A stretch of 64,000 bases of DNA, from assembly GCF_002386345.1 (NCBI RefSeq), contig NZ_CP023507.1, forward strand, positions 186,001 through 250,000, read 5' to 3'. This stretch comes from Streptococcus oralis. GTDB lineage: Bacteria > Bacillota > Bacilli > Lactobacillales > Streptococcaceae. The notes below the pieces were generated by a model. It was not told where the DNA came from and did not search any database. It saw only the letters and a list, made by a program, of their open reading frames with translations. The position numbers were made by a program, and so were the translations under genes. Positions within the stretch are counted from its first letter, which is position 1. The number at the start of each line of letters is the position of its first letter. Positions 44,801-52,311 of the stretch are shown in pieces.

Positions 44801-45676
44801 GTTAAAGTTTTGCTTCCAGCAGACCAAACAAACTTGAAAGATGGCAGCCAAGCAACGCCAACGCAACCAAGTCAAACAGAGGTTAAGACATCAGAAGGCA
44901 CATGGAGCTTCAAGTCCTACGATAAGACATCGGAAACAATTAATGGATCAGATGTTAAGTTTATAGGTACATGGGAATTTACAGCAACTCCAGTTCCAAC
45001 AGTGACTCATAAAGTGGTTCATGAGTTTGTCAGCGGAACCCCAGGTAAAGAACTTCCGCAAGAAGTGAAAGTCTTGCTTCCAGCAGACCAAACAGGCTTG
45101 AAAGATGGTAGCCAAGCAACACCAACGCAACCAAGCCAAACAGAAGTTAGGACAGCAGAAGGTACCTGGAGCTTCAAGTCCTACGATAAGACATCGGAAA
45201 CAATTAATGGATCAGATGTTAAGTTTATAGGTACATGGGAATTTACAGCAACTCCAGTTCCAACAGTGACTCATAAAGCGGTTCACGAGTTTGTCAGTGG
45301 AACTCCAGGTAAAGAACTTCCACAAGAAGTAAAAGCCTTGCTTCCAGCAGACCAAACAGACTTGAAAGATGGTAGCCAAGCGATTCCGACGCAACCAAGT
45401 CAAACTGAAGTGAAGACAGCAGAAGGCACATGGAGCTTCAAGTCTTATGACAAGACATCTGAAACCATCAATGGAGCAGACGCACACTTCGTAGGCACCT
45501 GGGAATTCACTCCGGCCCCAATTAAAGATTCTGGAAATAATAGTCAACCAGAAGAAGGAAGTAGTCAAAATCAGAACTTGTTACCAAACACGGGTTCAGC
45601 AGTATCTGGTCTTCTTTCAATCATCGGTCTTGCCTTTGCAAGCCTAGCAGCTTTTATCCTTCGCAAGAAAGATTAA
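41819..45676 (+). CDS. SHIRT-repeat (periscope) adhesin, LPxTG anchored
   Basis: This 1285-residue protein has a signal peptide (YIGLVVLLFSIFLLPVQSYA, residues 22-41). An N-terminal adhesin region (about 42-320, ALEEIKNGTDISTLDI onward) is followed by an isopeptide-type domain (about 325-455, EVEPTEIPAKEGQDVTYKA to NNTVTLHV). Nine SHIRT domains follow (about 465-1234, each HEFVSGTPGKELPQEVK to FVGTWEF), then LPNTG (1255-1259). The layout is that of the S. gordonii Sgo_0707 group, in which repeat number sets the reach of the adhesive tip. ATG 41819 was preferred over upstream codons because TTTGGAGG lies 6 bases before it. It has its own terminator. Confidence 0.93.
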   Translation: MKWRRGMKVPFSTNLGRKTKAYIGLVVLLFSIFLLPVQSYAALEEIKNGTDISTLDIRKFNLNINNASVLSKSQSVDQFHLSNPHYEYLSGGAYPGEMENFTLKVDKSKKQDQVFENPLSLKFTNIGNVHGKQVDAYLKFNKVTLHYLNTAQAESEMNSAQKSTVEFFSISELWESSAFEIGNVPYVDANHDYIMNKAFWIDADVTAEIRYADGTETDLKLVMKPTDIDAIDANNLKETFYVKNYKNDVNLRLMNNANVLQQEETSDRTSWIATQITGGSYYENNVSGLALRSNSNSMNFGYSSTETCSAVFGLYVEKLDPSPVLEVEPTEIPAKEGQDVTYKATFKVPVPGKDLLAAPSSIEMVQNFDDRLDYKELKVESGGVTLQEGRDYTIEKSGQTVTVKMTPEYIKSNSAAEIIITYKTATNKKVEEKGPEKINNTVTLHVDNLSAPSNQVSTALLYEKHHEFVSGTPGKELPQEVKDLLPATEKNLPNGSQVTPTQPSQTEVKTAEGTWSFKSYDKTSETINGADAHFVGAWEFTPAPTYKATHEFVSGTPGKELPQEVKTLLPADQTDLKDGSQATPMQPSQTEVKTTEGTWSFKSYNKTSETINGADAHFVGAWEFTPAPTYKATHEFVSGTPGKELPQEVKDLLPSDQTDLKDGSQATPTQPSQTEVKTAEGTWSFKFYDKTSETINGADVHFVGTWEFTPAPTYKATHEFVSGTPEKELPQEVKALLPADQTNLKDGSQATPTQPSQTEVKTAEGTWSFKSYDKASETINGADVHFIGTWEFTPASTVTHKATHEFVSGTPGKELPQEVKTLLPADQTDLKDGSQATPTQPSQKEVRTAEGTWSFKSYDKTSETINGLDAKFVGTWEFTASPVPTVTHKAVHEFVSGTPGKELPQEVKALLPADQTNLKDGSQATPTQPSQTEVKTAEGTWSFKSYDKTSETINGSDVKFIGTWEFTATPVPTVTHKVVHEFVSGTPGKELPQEVKVLLPADQTNLKDGSQATPTQPSQTEVKTSEGTWSFKSYDKTSETINGSDVKFIGTWEFTATPVPTVTHKVVHEFVSGTPGKELPQEVKVLLPADQTGLKDGSQATPTQPSQTEVRTAEGTWSFKSYDKTSETINGSDVKFIGTWEFTATPVPTVTHKAVHEFVSGTPGKELPQEVKALLPADQTDLKDGSQAIPTQPSQTEVKTAEGTWSFKSYDKTSETINGADAHFVGTWEFTPAPIKDSGNNSQPEEGSSQNQNLLPNTGSAVSGLLSIIGLAFASLAAFILRKKD
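43211..45520 (+). repeat. Nine tandem SHIRT repeats
   Basis: Repeat phase points (codon His of HEFVSG) are 43214, 43466, 43718, 43970, 44228, 44492, 44756, 45020 and 45284. Spacing is 252 bases for the first three intervals, then 258, then 264 four times. The longer units carry the PVPTVTHK linker instead of PAPTYK. Confidence 0.95.
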
Positions 45677-45726
45677 GCCACTCTTAGGAAATAACAAAAT
45701 GACTTCTTAATTCCTGAGCCTAAGAA

Positions 45727-45757
45727 GAGAGAACGAGAAATCGTTCTCTCTTTTTCT
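45727..45757 (+). terminator. Terminator of the SHIRT adhesin gene
   Basis: GAGAGAACGA (45727-45736) with TCGTTCTCTC (45741-45750), loop GAAA, followed by TTTTTC. Confidence 0.93.
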
Positions 45758-45820
45758 TGCATTTTATATCGAGCTGTGATATAGTTTATATAACGAGATG
45801 CGATATATCGAACTGAATAG
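45757..45820 (+). promoter_or_regulatory. Promoter and palindromic operators of the PadR operon
   Basis: TTGCAT (45757-45762), 17-base spacer, TATAGT (45780-45785). The region contains ATATC-N7-GATAT (45766-45782), the perfect palindrome CGATATATCG (45801-45810) and the related half sites TATCGAGCTG and TATCGAACTG. This fits autoregulation by the PadR protein; AGGAGGTG SD follows. Confidence 0.75.
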
Positions 45821-45833
45821 GAGGTGTGAATAA

Positions 45834-46154
45834 ATGGAATTAACAGATAAAATCAGGCGTGTTTACCTTCCCATGACTGAAACAGGTTTTTATATCTTGT
45901 TTTGTTTACAGAAGGAGAACCATGGATATGGTATCACACAAAAGGTCAAGGAGATGACAGATTCGCAAGTTTCGATTAGTCCTGGAACTATGTATGGGAC
46001 CTTGTCAAAGATGGAAAAGGATGGCTTGATTTCCTTTATCCGGGAAGAGGAAAAACGTAAAATCTATCAGATCACAGACTTGGGACGAAAAGTCTTAGAT
46101 ATTGAATTGAAACGTATTGAACGGCTCTATAGAAATAGTCGGGAGGAAGTATGA
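45834..46154 (+). CDS. PadR-family transcriptional regulator
   Basis: This 106-residue winged-helix repressor contains TGFYILFCLQKENHGYGITQKV and SPGTMYGTLSKMEKDGLI, the canonical PadR recognition and wing region, followed by a short C-terminal helix (subfamily 2, no large dimer domain). Its ATG lies after GGAGGTGTGAATAA, and its TGA overlaps the next start (ATGA). The palindromic sites in its own promoter imply autoregulation. Effector unknown; the operon encodes two DUF2812 proteins. Confidence 0.9.
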   Translation: MELTDKIRRVYLPMTETGFYILFCLQKENHGYGITQKVKEMTDSQVSISPGTMYGTLSKMEKDGLISFIREEEKRKIYQITDLGRKVLDIELKRIERLYRNSREEV

Positions 46155-46729
46155 TGGAAAAGAAGGTTGTATATCGGATATCTACAATTGCAGATTATGA
46201 TAAAGAGGCTTTATACCTTGGAGAAATGCATGCTAAGGGCTGGAAACTTAAGGAAGTAAGCTACTCTAACTTAGTAGTTGCGGTTAAGTATACTTTTGAA
46301 AAGTGCCAACCGGAGCAGGTGTCTTATCAGTTGGACTTTTATCCCATGAAAAAATCAGAGAGAGCCTCCTATTTACAACTATTTAAAGACTATGGCTGGG
46401 AGCATATTACAGACTTTAATGGTTTTTCCTACTTTAGAAAAGTACATTTTGAAATTGAATCGGATGCCGAGTTTGAAATTTATAATGACGCGGCCGGGAA
46501 GTTAGCTGTGGTCAAACGGATTTTAATAATGCGTATGCTTCCTATTTTGCTTCTGTTTTTAGCTCTACTACCGGTTTTCTCAAAGTTTGTCAGTGGAGCT
46601 AGTTCTTTCAGTTGGGAATTGTTTTTGATTTTCATAATAGATTGTGTTTTATTGATTATTTTTGCGATTCAGATTTCTTATATTTTTGGGAGATTGTTTC
46701 AAAAGTGGAAAGAATTATCTGATAAATGA
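46151..46729 (+). CDS. DUF2812 membrane protein (first copy)
   Basis: This 192-residue protein has an N-terminal soluble domain (about 1-115), with YRISTIADYDKEALYLGEMHAKGWKLKEV and FEKCQPEQVSYQLDFYP, the DUF2812 signature. Two membrane helices follow (about 125-145 and 155-180). It starts at ATG 46151 or, with better SD spacing from GGGAGG, at 46154. Function is unknown, but DUF2812 genes commonly accompany PadR regulators. Paralogous to the next gene. Confidence 0.8.
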   Translation: MMEKKVVYRISTIADYDKEALYLGEMHAKGWKLKEVSYSNLVVAVKYTFEKCQPEQVSYQLDFYPMKKSERASYLQLFKDYGWEHITDFNGFSYFRKVHFEIESDAEFEIYNDAAGKLAVVKRILIMRMLPILLLFLALLPVFSKFVSGASSFSWELFLIFIIDCVLLIIFAIQISYIFGRLFQKWKELSDK

Positions 46730-46763
46730 AACAATGCCTGTTTTCTAATTTGGAGGTAAGACA

Positions 46764-47273
46764 ATGAATAGCAAAGTACAATTTAGGATTTTCACCATTG
46801 TTGATTTGGACAAGGAAGAAGAATATTTACATGAGATGCACTTGAAAGGTCGGAGATATAGAACTAACCGTTTTGGTTTTTTCTATTTTGAACAATGCCA
46901 ACCAGATGATGTCATCTATCATATCTATGATTCTAGATTTCTTAAAAAGTATAAGCATGAACTGCAAGATTTTAGAAATAGCGGTTGGGAATTGATAGAA
47001 ACAGGTTTTTATTCAATTCTTCGTAAACCAACTTCTGATATACTTTCAGAGGAGAAAGTCTATATGCGTAATGCTCTTAGATGGGAAGCTATGCGGTCTA
47101 GACTTCGTTCCTGTATAGCCGCTTTCTCAGGTGGTCTTGTTGTTTGCATGAGTTTGTATCGAGAGAACTTGTCTCAGTCTTTCTTTATTATTTTCGTTTT
47201 ATACACTTGCTTAATTTCTTATCTAATCTATGGTTTTTTCAGACTTAAAAGGAAATACCAGGTAGATGAGTAG
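46764..47273 (+). CDS. DUF2812 membrane protein (second copy)
   Basis: This 169-residue paralogue of the preceding product has the same order: FRIFTIVDLDKEEEYLHEMHLKGRRYR, then FEQCQPDDVIYHIYD, then NSGWELIETGFYSILRK. Two C-terminal hydrophobic helices (about 115-155) follow. TTTGGAGG SD precedes ATG 46764. It is third in the PadR operon. The two paralogues may form a membrane heterodimer; this is inference from pairing and similarity only. Confidence 0.8.
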   Translation: MNSKVQFRIFTIVDLDKEEEYLHEMHLKGRRYRTNRFGFFYFEQCQPDDVIYHIYDSRFLKKYKHELQDFRNSGWELIETGFYSILRKPTSDILSEEKVYMRNALRWEAMRSRLRSCIAAFSGGLVVCMSLYRENLSQSFFIIFVLYTCLISYLIYGFFRLKRKYQVDE

Positions 47274-47300
47274 CAAGGTTCTAGGTCTTCAGACTGATTT

Positions 47301-47327
47301 TTAGCACTCTTGGTAAAAGAGTGCTAA
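47301..47327 (+). promoter_or_regulatory. CIRCE element 1
   Basis: TTAGCACTC-N9-GAGTGCTAA is a perfect HrcA operator, upstream of the hrcA promoter. Followed by TTTTTGAGTTTTT, its RNA could also act as a terminator for the upstream DUF2812 gene. Confidence 0.97.
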
Positions 47328-47343
47328 TTTTTGAGTTTTTATC

Positions 47344-47371
47344 TTGACATTCTCTTCTAAGGGTGTATAAT
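47344..47371 (+). promoter_or_regulatory. hrcA operon promoter
   Basis: TTGACA (47344-47349), 16-base spacer, TATAAT (47366-47371), flanked by two CIRCE operators. Confidence 0.93.
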
Positions 47372-47382
47372 AGAATCATGAG

Positions 47383-47409
47383 TTAGCACTTGGGTACATA
47401 GAGTGCTAA
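47383..47409 (+). promoter_or_regulatory. CIRCE element 2
   Basis: TTAGCACTT-N9-GAGTGCTAA, one mismatch from the ideal inverted repeat. It is placed at the transcription start, so HrcA binding would block initiation. Confidence 0.95.
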
Positions 47410-47435
47410 TCAATCGGACAGAGAGGAGTGATGAG

Positions 47436-48470
47436 ATGGTTACAGAGCGTCAGCAGGATATTTTAAATCTGATTATTGACATCTTTACCAAAACGCACGA
47501 ACCTGTCGGATCCAAGGCGCTACAAGAGTCTATCAATTCTAGTAGTGCTACCATTCGTAATGACATGGCAGCTCTAGAGAAGCAGGGTTTGCTTGAGAAG
47601 GCTCATACCTCAAGCGGTCGGATGCCAAGTGTCGCGGGATTTCAGTACTATGTGAAACACTCGCTTGCTTTTGACAGACTGGCTGAAAATGAGGTATACG
47701 AGATTGTCAAAGCCTTTGATCAGGAGTTCTTCAAACTGGAGGATATTCTGCAAGAGGCTGCTAATCTATTGACAGACCTGAGCGGCTGTACGGTAGTAGC
47801 ACTGGATGTTGAGCCGAGCAGACAGCGGTTGACAGCCTTTGATATCGTTGTTTTGGGACAACATACAGCCTTGGCAGTATTTACCTTAGACGAGTCTCGA
47901 ACGGTTACCAGTCAGTTTTTGATTCCAAGGAACTTCTTGCAGGAAGATTTGCTGAAACTGAAGAGCATCATTCAGGAACGTTTCCTTGGTCACACTGTTC
48001 TGGACATTCATTATAAGATTCGGACGGAGATTCCACAGATTATCCAACGTTACTTTACAACAACGGACAATGTCATGGATCTCTTTGAACACATCTTTAA
48101 AGAAATGTTCAACGAAAATATTGTGGTGTCGGGAAAAGTCAATCTCTTGAATTTTGCTAATCTAGCAGCCTATCAGTTCTTTGATCATCCACAAAAGGTG
48201 GCTCTGGAGATTCGTGAGGGTCTGCATGAAGATCAGATGCAAAATGTTCGTGTTGCGGACAGTCAGGAATCCTGTCTAGCTAACCTAGCAGTGATTAGCA
48301 GTAAATTCCTAATTCCTTATCGAGGTTTTGGAATTCTAGCGATTATCGGTCCGGTCAATCTGGACTACCAGCAATTGGTCAATCAAGTCAATGTTGTCAA
48401 TCGTGTTTTGACCATGAAGTTGACAGATTTTTACCGCTACCTCAGCAGTAATCATTACGAAGTACATTAA
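47436..48470 (+). CDS. hrcA: Heat-inducible transcription repressor HrcA
   Basis: This 344-residue repressor of chaperone operons binds CIRCE and is stabilised by GroEL in other Firmicutes. Its N-terminal winged helix ([46 protein letters not shown]) and central GAF-like region are typical. ATG 47436 is used because GAGGAG lies 7 bases upstream and because the length equals that of pneumococcal HrcA; the frame continues back into CIRCE 2. It is the first gene of hrcA-grpE-dnaK. Confidence 0.96.
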   Translation: MVTERQQDILNLIIDIFTKTHEPVGSKALQESINSSSATIRNDMAALEKQGLLEKAHTSSGRMPSVAGFQYYVKHSLAFDRLAENEVYEIVKAFDQEFFKLEDILQEAANLLTDLSGCTVVALDVEPSRQRLTAFDIVVLGQHTALAVFTLDESRTVTSQFLIPRNFLQEDLLKLKSIIQERFLGHTVLDIHYKIRTEIPQIIQRYFTTTDNVMDLFEHIFKEMFNENIVVSGKVNLLNFANLAAYQFFDHPQKVALEIREGLHEDQMQNVRVADSQESCLANLAVISSKFLIPYRGFGILAIIGPVNLDYQQLVNQVNVVNRVLTMKLTDFYRYLSSNHYEVH

Positions 48471-48496
48471 GATTGAAATCATTAAAGGAGGCGAAA

Positions 48497-49012
48497 ATGG
48501 CCCAAGATATAAAAAATGAAGAAATGAAAGAAGAGGAAGTTGTGGAAACAACTGAAGAAACAACTCCTGAAAAGTCAGAGTTGGACTTGGCAAATGAACG
48601 TGCAGATGAGTTTGAAAATAAATACCTTCGCGCTCATGCAGAAATGCAAAATATTCAACGCCGTGCCAATGAAGAACGTCAAAACTTGCAACGTTATCGT
48701 AGCCAAGACCTGGCAAAAGCAATCTTACCATCGCTCGACAACTTAGAACGTGCACTAGCCGTTGAAGGTTTGACAGACGATGTTAAAAAAGGATTGGAGA
48801 TGGTGCAAGAAAGCTTGGTTTACGCTTTGAAAGAAGAAGGAATCGAAGAAATCGCAGCTGACGGCGAATTTGACCATAACTATCATATGGCCATCCAAAC
48901 TCTCCCAGCAGATGATGAACATCCAGCAGATACCATCGCCCAAGTCTTTCAAAAAGGCTACAAACTCCATGACCGCATCCTACGCCCAGCCATGGTAGTA
49001 GTATATAACTAG
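48497..49012 (+). CDS. grpE: Nucleotide exchange factor GrpE
   Basis: This 171-residue co-chaperone of DnaK releases ADP. The acidic disordered N-terminus ([18 protein letters not shown]) is followed by a long dimerising helix ([26 protein letters not shown]) and the C-terminal beta domain ending [21 protein letters not shown] 48497 follows AAAGGAGGCGAAA. 375 bases of structured non-coding DNA separate it from dnaK. Confidence 0.96.
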   Translation: MAQDIKNEEMKEEEVVETTEETTPEKSELDLANERADEFENKYLRAHAEMQNIQRRANEERQNLQRYRSQDLAKAILPSLDNLERALAVEGLTDDVKKGLEMVQESLVYALKEEGIEEIAADGEFDHNYHMAIQTLPADDEHPADTIAQVFQKGYKLHDRILRPAMVVVYN

Positions 49013-49016
49013 GCAA

Positions 49017-49130
49017 TTCTGATGGTTGCTGAAGCAACTCGTCAGAAAACGGCAATCGCTATGGCGTTTGCCTAGCCTCCTTACTAACTCGTCGTCGAAA
49101 TAATATCGATTTCGACTCCTCGTGTCGTAA
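49017..49130 (+). repeat. Multi-hairpin element type A, copy 1
   Basis: Hairpin 1: TTCTGA..GTTGC-TGAA-GCAAC..TCAGAA (49017-49047). Conserved hairpin 2: GGCAA-T-CGC-TATG-GCG-T-TTGCC (49051-49072). Hairpin 3: TTAC (49081-49084) and GTAA (49127-49130) enclose GTCGAAAT/ATTTCGAC (49094-49101 with 49109-49116). The second copy is at 51269-51384; hairpin 2 and the TTACTA/TCGTAA frame are conserved, while arms 1 and 3 differ in sequence but still pair. Confidence 0.7.
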
Positions 49131-49180
49131 CATATATACATTGAAAACTTGTCCGAAACGACAATAAACTATGAAAGAAA

Positions 49181-49205
49181 GATAAAAAGCAAGCCGGAGG
49201 CTTGC
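49181..49205 (-). terminator. Possible minus-strand terminator between grpE and dnaK
   Basis: GCAAGCC (49189-49195) pairs with GGCTTGC (49199-49205). Read on the minus strand it is followed by TTTTTATC, the form of an intrinsic terminator. It lies directly downstream of the type B element on that strand. Confidence 0.5.
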
Positions 49206-49224
49206 AAGGAAGATATTGCCCGCC

Positions 49225-49332
49225 GTGGTGAAAGTTTCAGTAGCTTTTGCTACTGAAACAGGGGATTTTTGAGACAATAGGCTCAAAAATAAGTGATGAA
49301 ATCCCGAAGGGAGTTGCTCACGTCCCCACCAC
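49225..49332 (-). repeat. Multi-hairpin element type B, copy 1 (reverse orientation)
   Basis: Read on the minus strand: GTGGTG, GGGA, hairpin a (GTGA..TCCC-TTC-GGGA..TCAC), hairpin b (TTTTTGAG/CTCAAAAA), TCCCC, hairpin c (GTTTCAGTAGC/GCTACTGAAAC on the plus strand), CACCAC. The closing helices GTGGTG/CACCAC and GGGA/TCCC give a branched fold. Copy 2 at 63467-63575 has the same architecture and length (109 versus 108 bases). Confidence 0.75.
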
Positions 49333-49375
49333 TTAAGGGAAATATCAAAAAATCAAAATTCGAATTAAAATTTAA

Positions 49376-51208
<1,833 letters not shown>

Positions 51209-51211
<3 letters not shown>

Positions 51212-51233
51212 AATAGTCCAGTGGACTATTTTA
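51209..51233 (+). terminator. Terminator of dnaK
   Basis: AAAATAGTCC (51210-51219) pairs with GGACTATTTT (51223-51232), loop AGT, overlapping the TAA stop. Confidence 0.8.
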
Positions 51234-51268
51234 TCCCGAGCTTGAAAATCAGGAGAGCGAGGTAGTTA

Positions 51269-51384
51269 AGAATGACTAATCACTAAAGTGAATGTCATTC
51301 TACGGCAATCGCTATGGCGATTTGCCTAAACGCCTTACTAGTTCTAAAACAAAGTATAAACGACTTTGTTTTAGAACGTCGTAA
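51269..51384 (+). repeat. Multi-hairpin element type A, copy 2
   Basis: Hairpin 1: AGAATGAC (51269-51276) with GTCATTCT (51294-51301). Conserved hairpin 2: GGCAATCGCTATGGCGATTTGCC (in two parts GGCAATCGC and GCGATTTGCC, 51304-51326). Hairpin 3: GTTCTAAAACAAAG with CTTTGTTTTAGAAC, a 14-bp perfect stem, enclosed by CTTACTA and GTCGTAA. It shares core sequences with 49017-49130. Confidence 0.7.
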
Positions 51385-51399
51385 TGATAGGAAGAAATC

Positions 51400-51427
51400 C
51401 AGAGGTTGCAACCCAGCCTCTGTTTTT
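51400..51427 (+). terminator. Terminator between dnaK and the DJ-1-like gene
   Basis: CAGAGG (51400-51405) pairs with CCTCTG (51417-51422), followed by TTTTT. It lies 28 bases before the next ATG. Confidence 0.6.
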
Positions 51428-51450
51428 CGATAAAATAGAGGGTGTCGTTT

Positions 51451-52083
51451 ATGAAAAAAGTACTTTGTATCATTTATCCTAATTTTTCTCTTTATGAGAT
51501 AACCACTTTAACGAGTACTTTAGCTCTGTCTTTTGACATCACGATTGATTATGTGGCTTCAGATAATTCAATTGTTATTTCTGAAGATGGTTTGCCTTGC
51601 CAACCTACAAAAACATTGGATCAAGTACATATAGAAGAGTATTCTTGTGTCATTTTACCAGGAATGGCAAATATAGGGCCTGCTCTACAGGATGAAAAAT
51701 TAAATTCGTTTTTGAAGGGACTTGATAAAAAGGAAATTCTAATTGCAGCCATTTCTTCAGCGCCCCTTTTATTGGCAAAAGCAGGTTTGTTGAATGATAC
51801 GAAATTTACAGGTGGAATTTGGCAAAACTTCTTTGACTATTTTGAATTTCTTCCACGTGAAAATTTCCAACCCAAAGTTCTTGTGCAAGATAAAAATATC
51901 ATTACGGCTATCGGTTTTGCACATCAAGAGTTTGCAAGAAAAGTGATTCTTAGTCTAGATTTGGCAGAAAATACTGACAACTATTTTAAAGAACAGAACG
52001 AATTTTCAGAAGAGGATTTGATTTTTACTCTATCGGACAAAGAGTTTGATGAAGTGAAGCAGAGTATAGAAAATACCCTCTAA
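51451..52083 (+). CDS. DJ-1/PfpI-family protein with serine at the nucleophile position
   Basis: This 210-residue protein of the class I glutamine-amidotransferase-like (DJ-1/PfpI) fold has VLCIIYPNFSLYEITTLTSTL, ILPGMANIG and AAISSAPLLLAKAGLL. The nucleophile elbow normally reads A-x-C; here it reads ISSAP, so the usual reactive Cys is Ser. Catalysis by the classical mechanism is doubtful. ATG 51451 with GAGGGTG SD. It is inserted between dnaK and dnaJ, as in pneumococcus by my memory, and may belong to the stress regulon. Confidence 0.8.
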   Translation: MKKVLCIIYPNFSLYEITTLTSTLALSFDITIDYVASDNSIVISEDGLPCQPTKTLDQVHIEEYSCVILPGMANIGPALQDEKLNSFLKGLDKKEILIAAISSAPLLLAKAGLLNDTKFTGGIWQNFFDYFEFLPRENFQPKVLVQDKNIITAIGFAHQEFARKVILSLDLAENTDNYFKEQNEFSEEDLIFTLSDKEFDEVKQSIENTL

Positions 52084-52116
52084 TGATTTACTTATAAACT
52101 ATAGAAAGGAACAAGG

Positions 52117-52311
52117 GTGTTCGCAACTGAACACGGGTTCCAGAATTTCTTACTTAATTTGAAAGAAAGGACAAAGAGCATTCGAGAAATTGAACTCGAG
52201 CGGAAAGCTTGGAAATTAGATAAACCTCCTAAGAAATCAGGATTTCTTGTCGGTTTCCTAAATTTCAGTCGCTTTCTGTTCGCTCTTAGTATCTTGTATG
52301 AACAATACTGA
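52117..52311 (+). CDS. Possible 64-residue leader ORF overlapping dnaJ
   Basis: A GTG start (52117) follows AGAAAGGAACAAG. The frame runs 64 codons and stops inside dnaJ (TGA 52309-52311), overlapping the dnaJ ATG by 14 bases. The product is basic, with a hydrophobic end ([15 protein letters not shown]). I recognise no family. It could serve to couple translation to dnaJ, which lacks an SD. It may equally be non-coding structured RNA, since AAGAAATC/GATTTCTT within AAACC/GGTTT hairpins lie here. Confidence 0.3.
   Translation: MFATEHGFQNFLLNLKERTKSIREIELERKAWKLDKPPKKSGFLVGFLNFSRFLFALSILYEQY

Noticed and set aside
43292..45568. Series of Cys/Trp-rich minus-strand frames
   Set aside because: Reverse-strand shadows of the SHIRT repeats; same spacing as the repeats.
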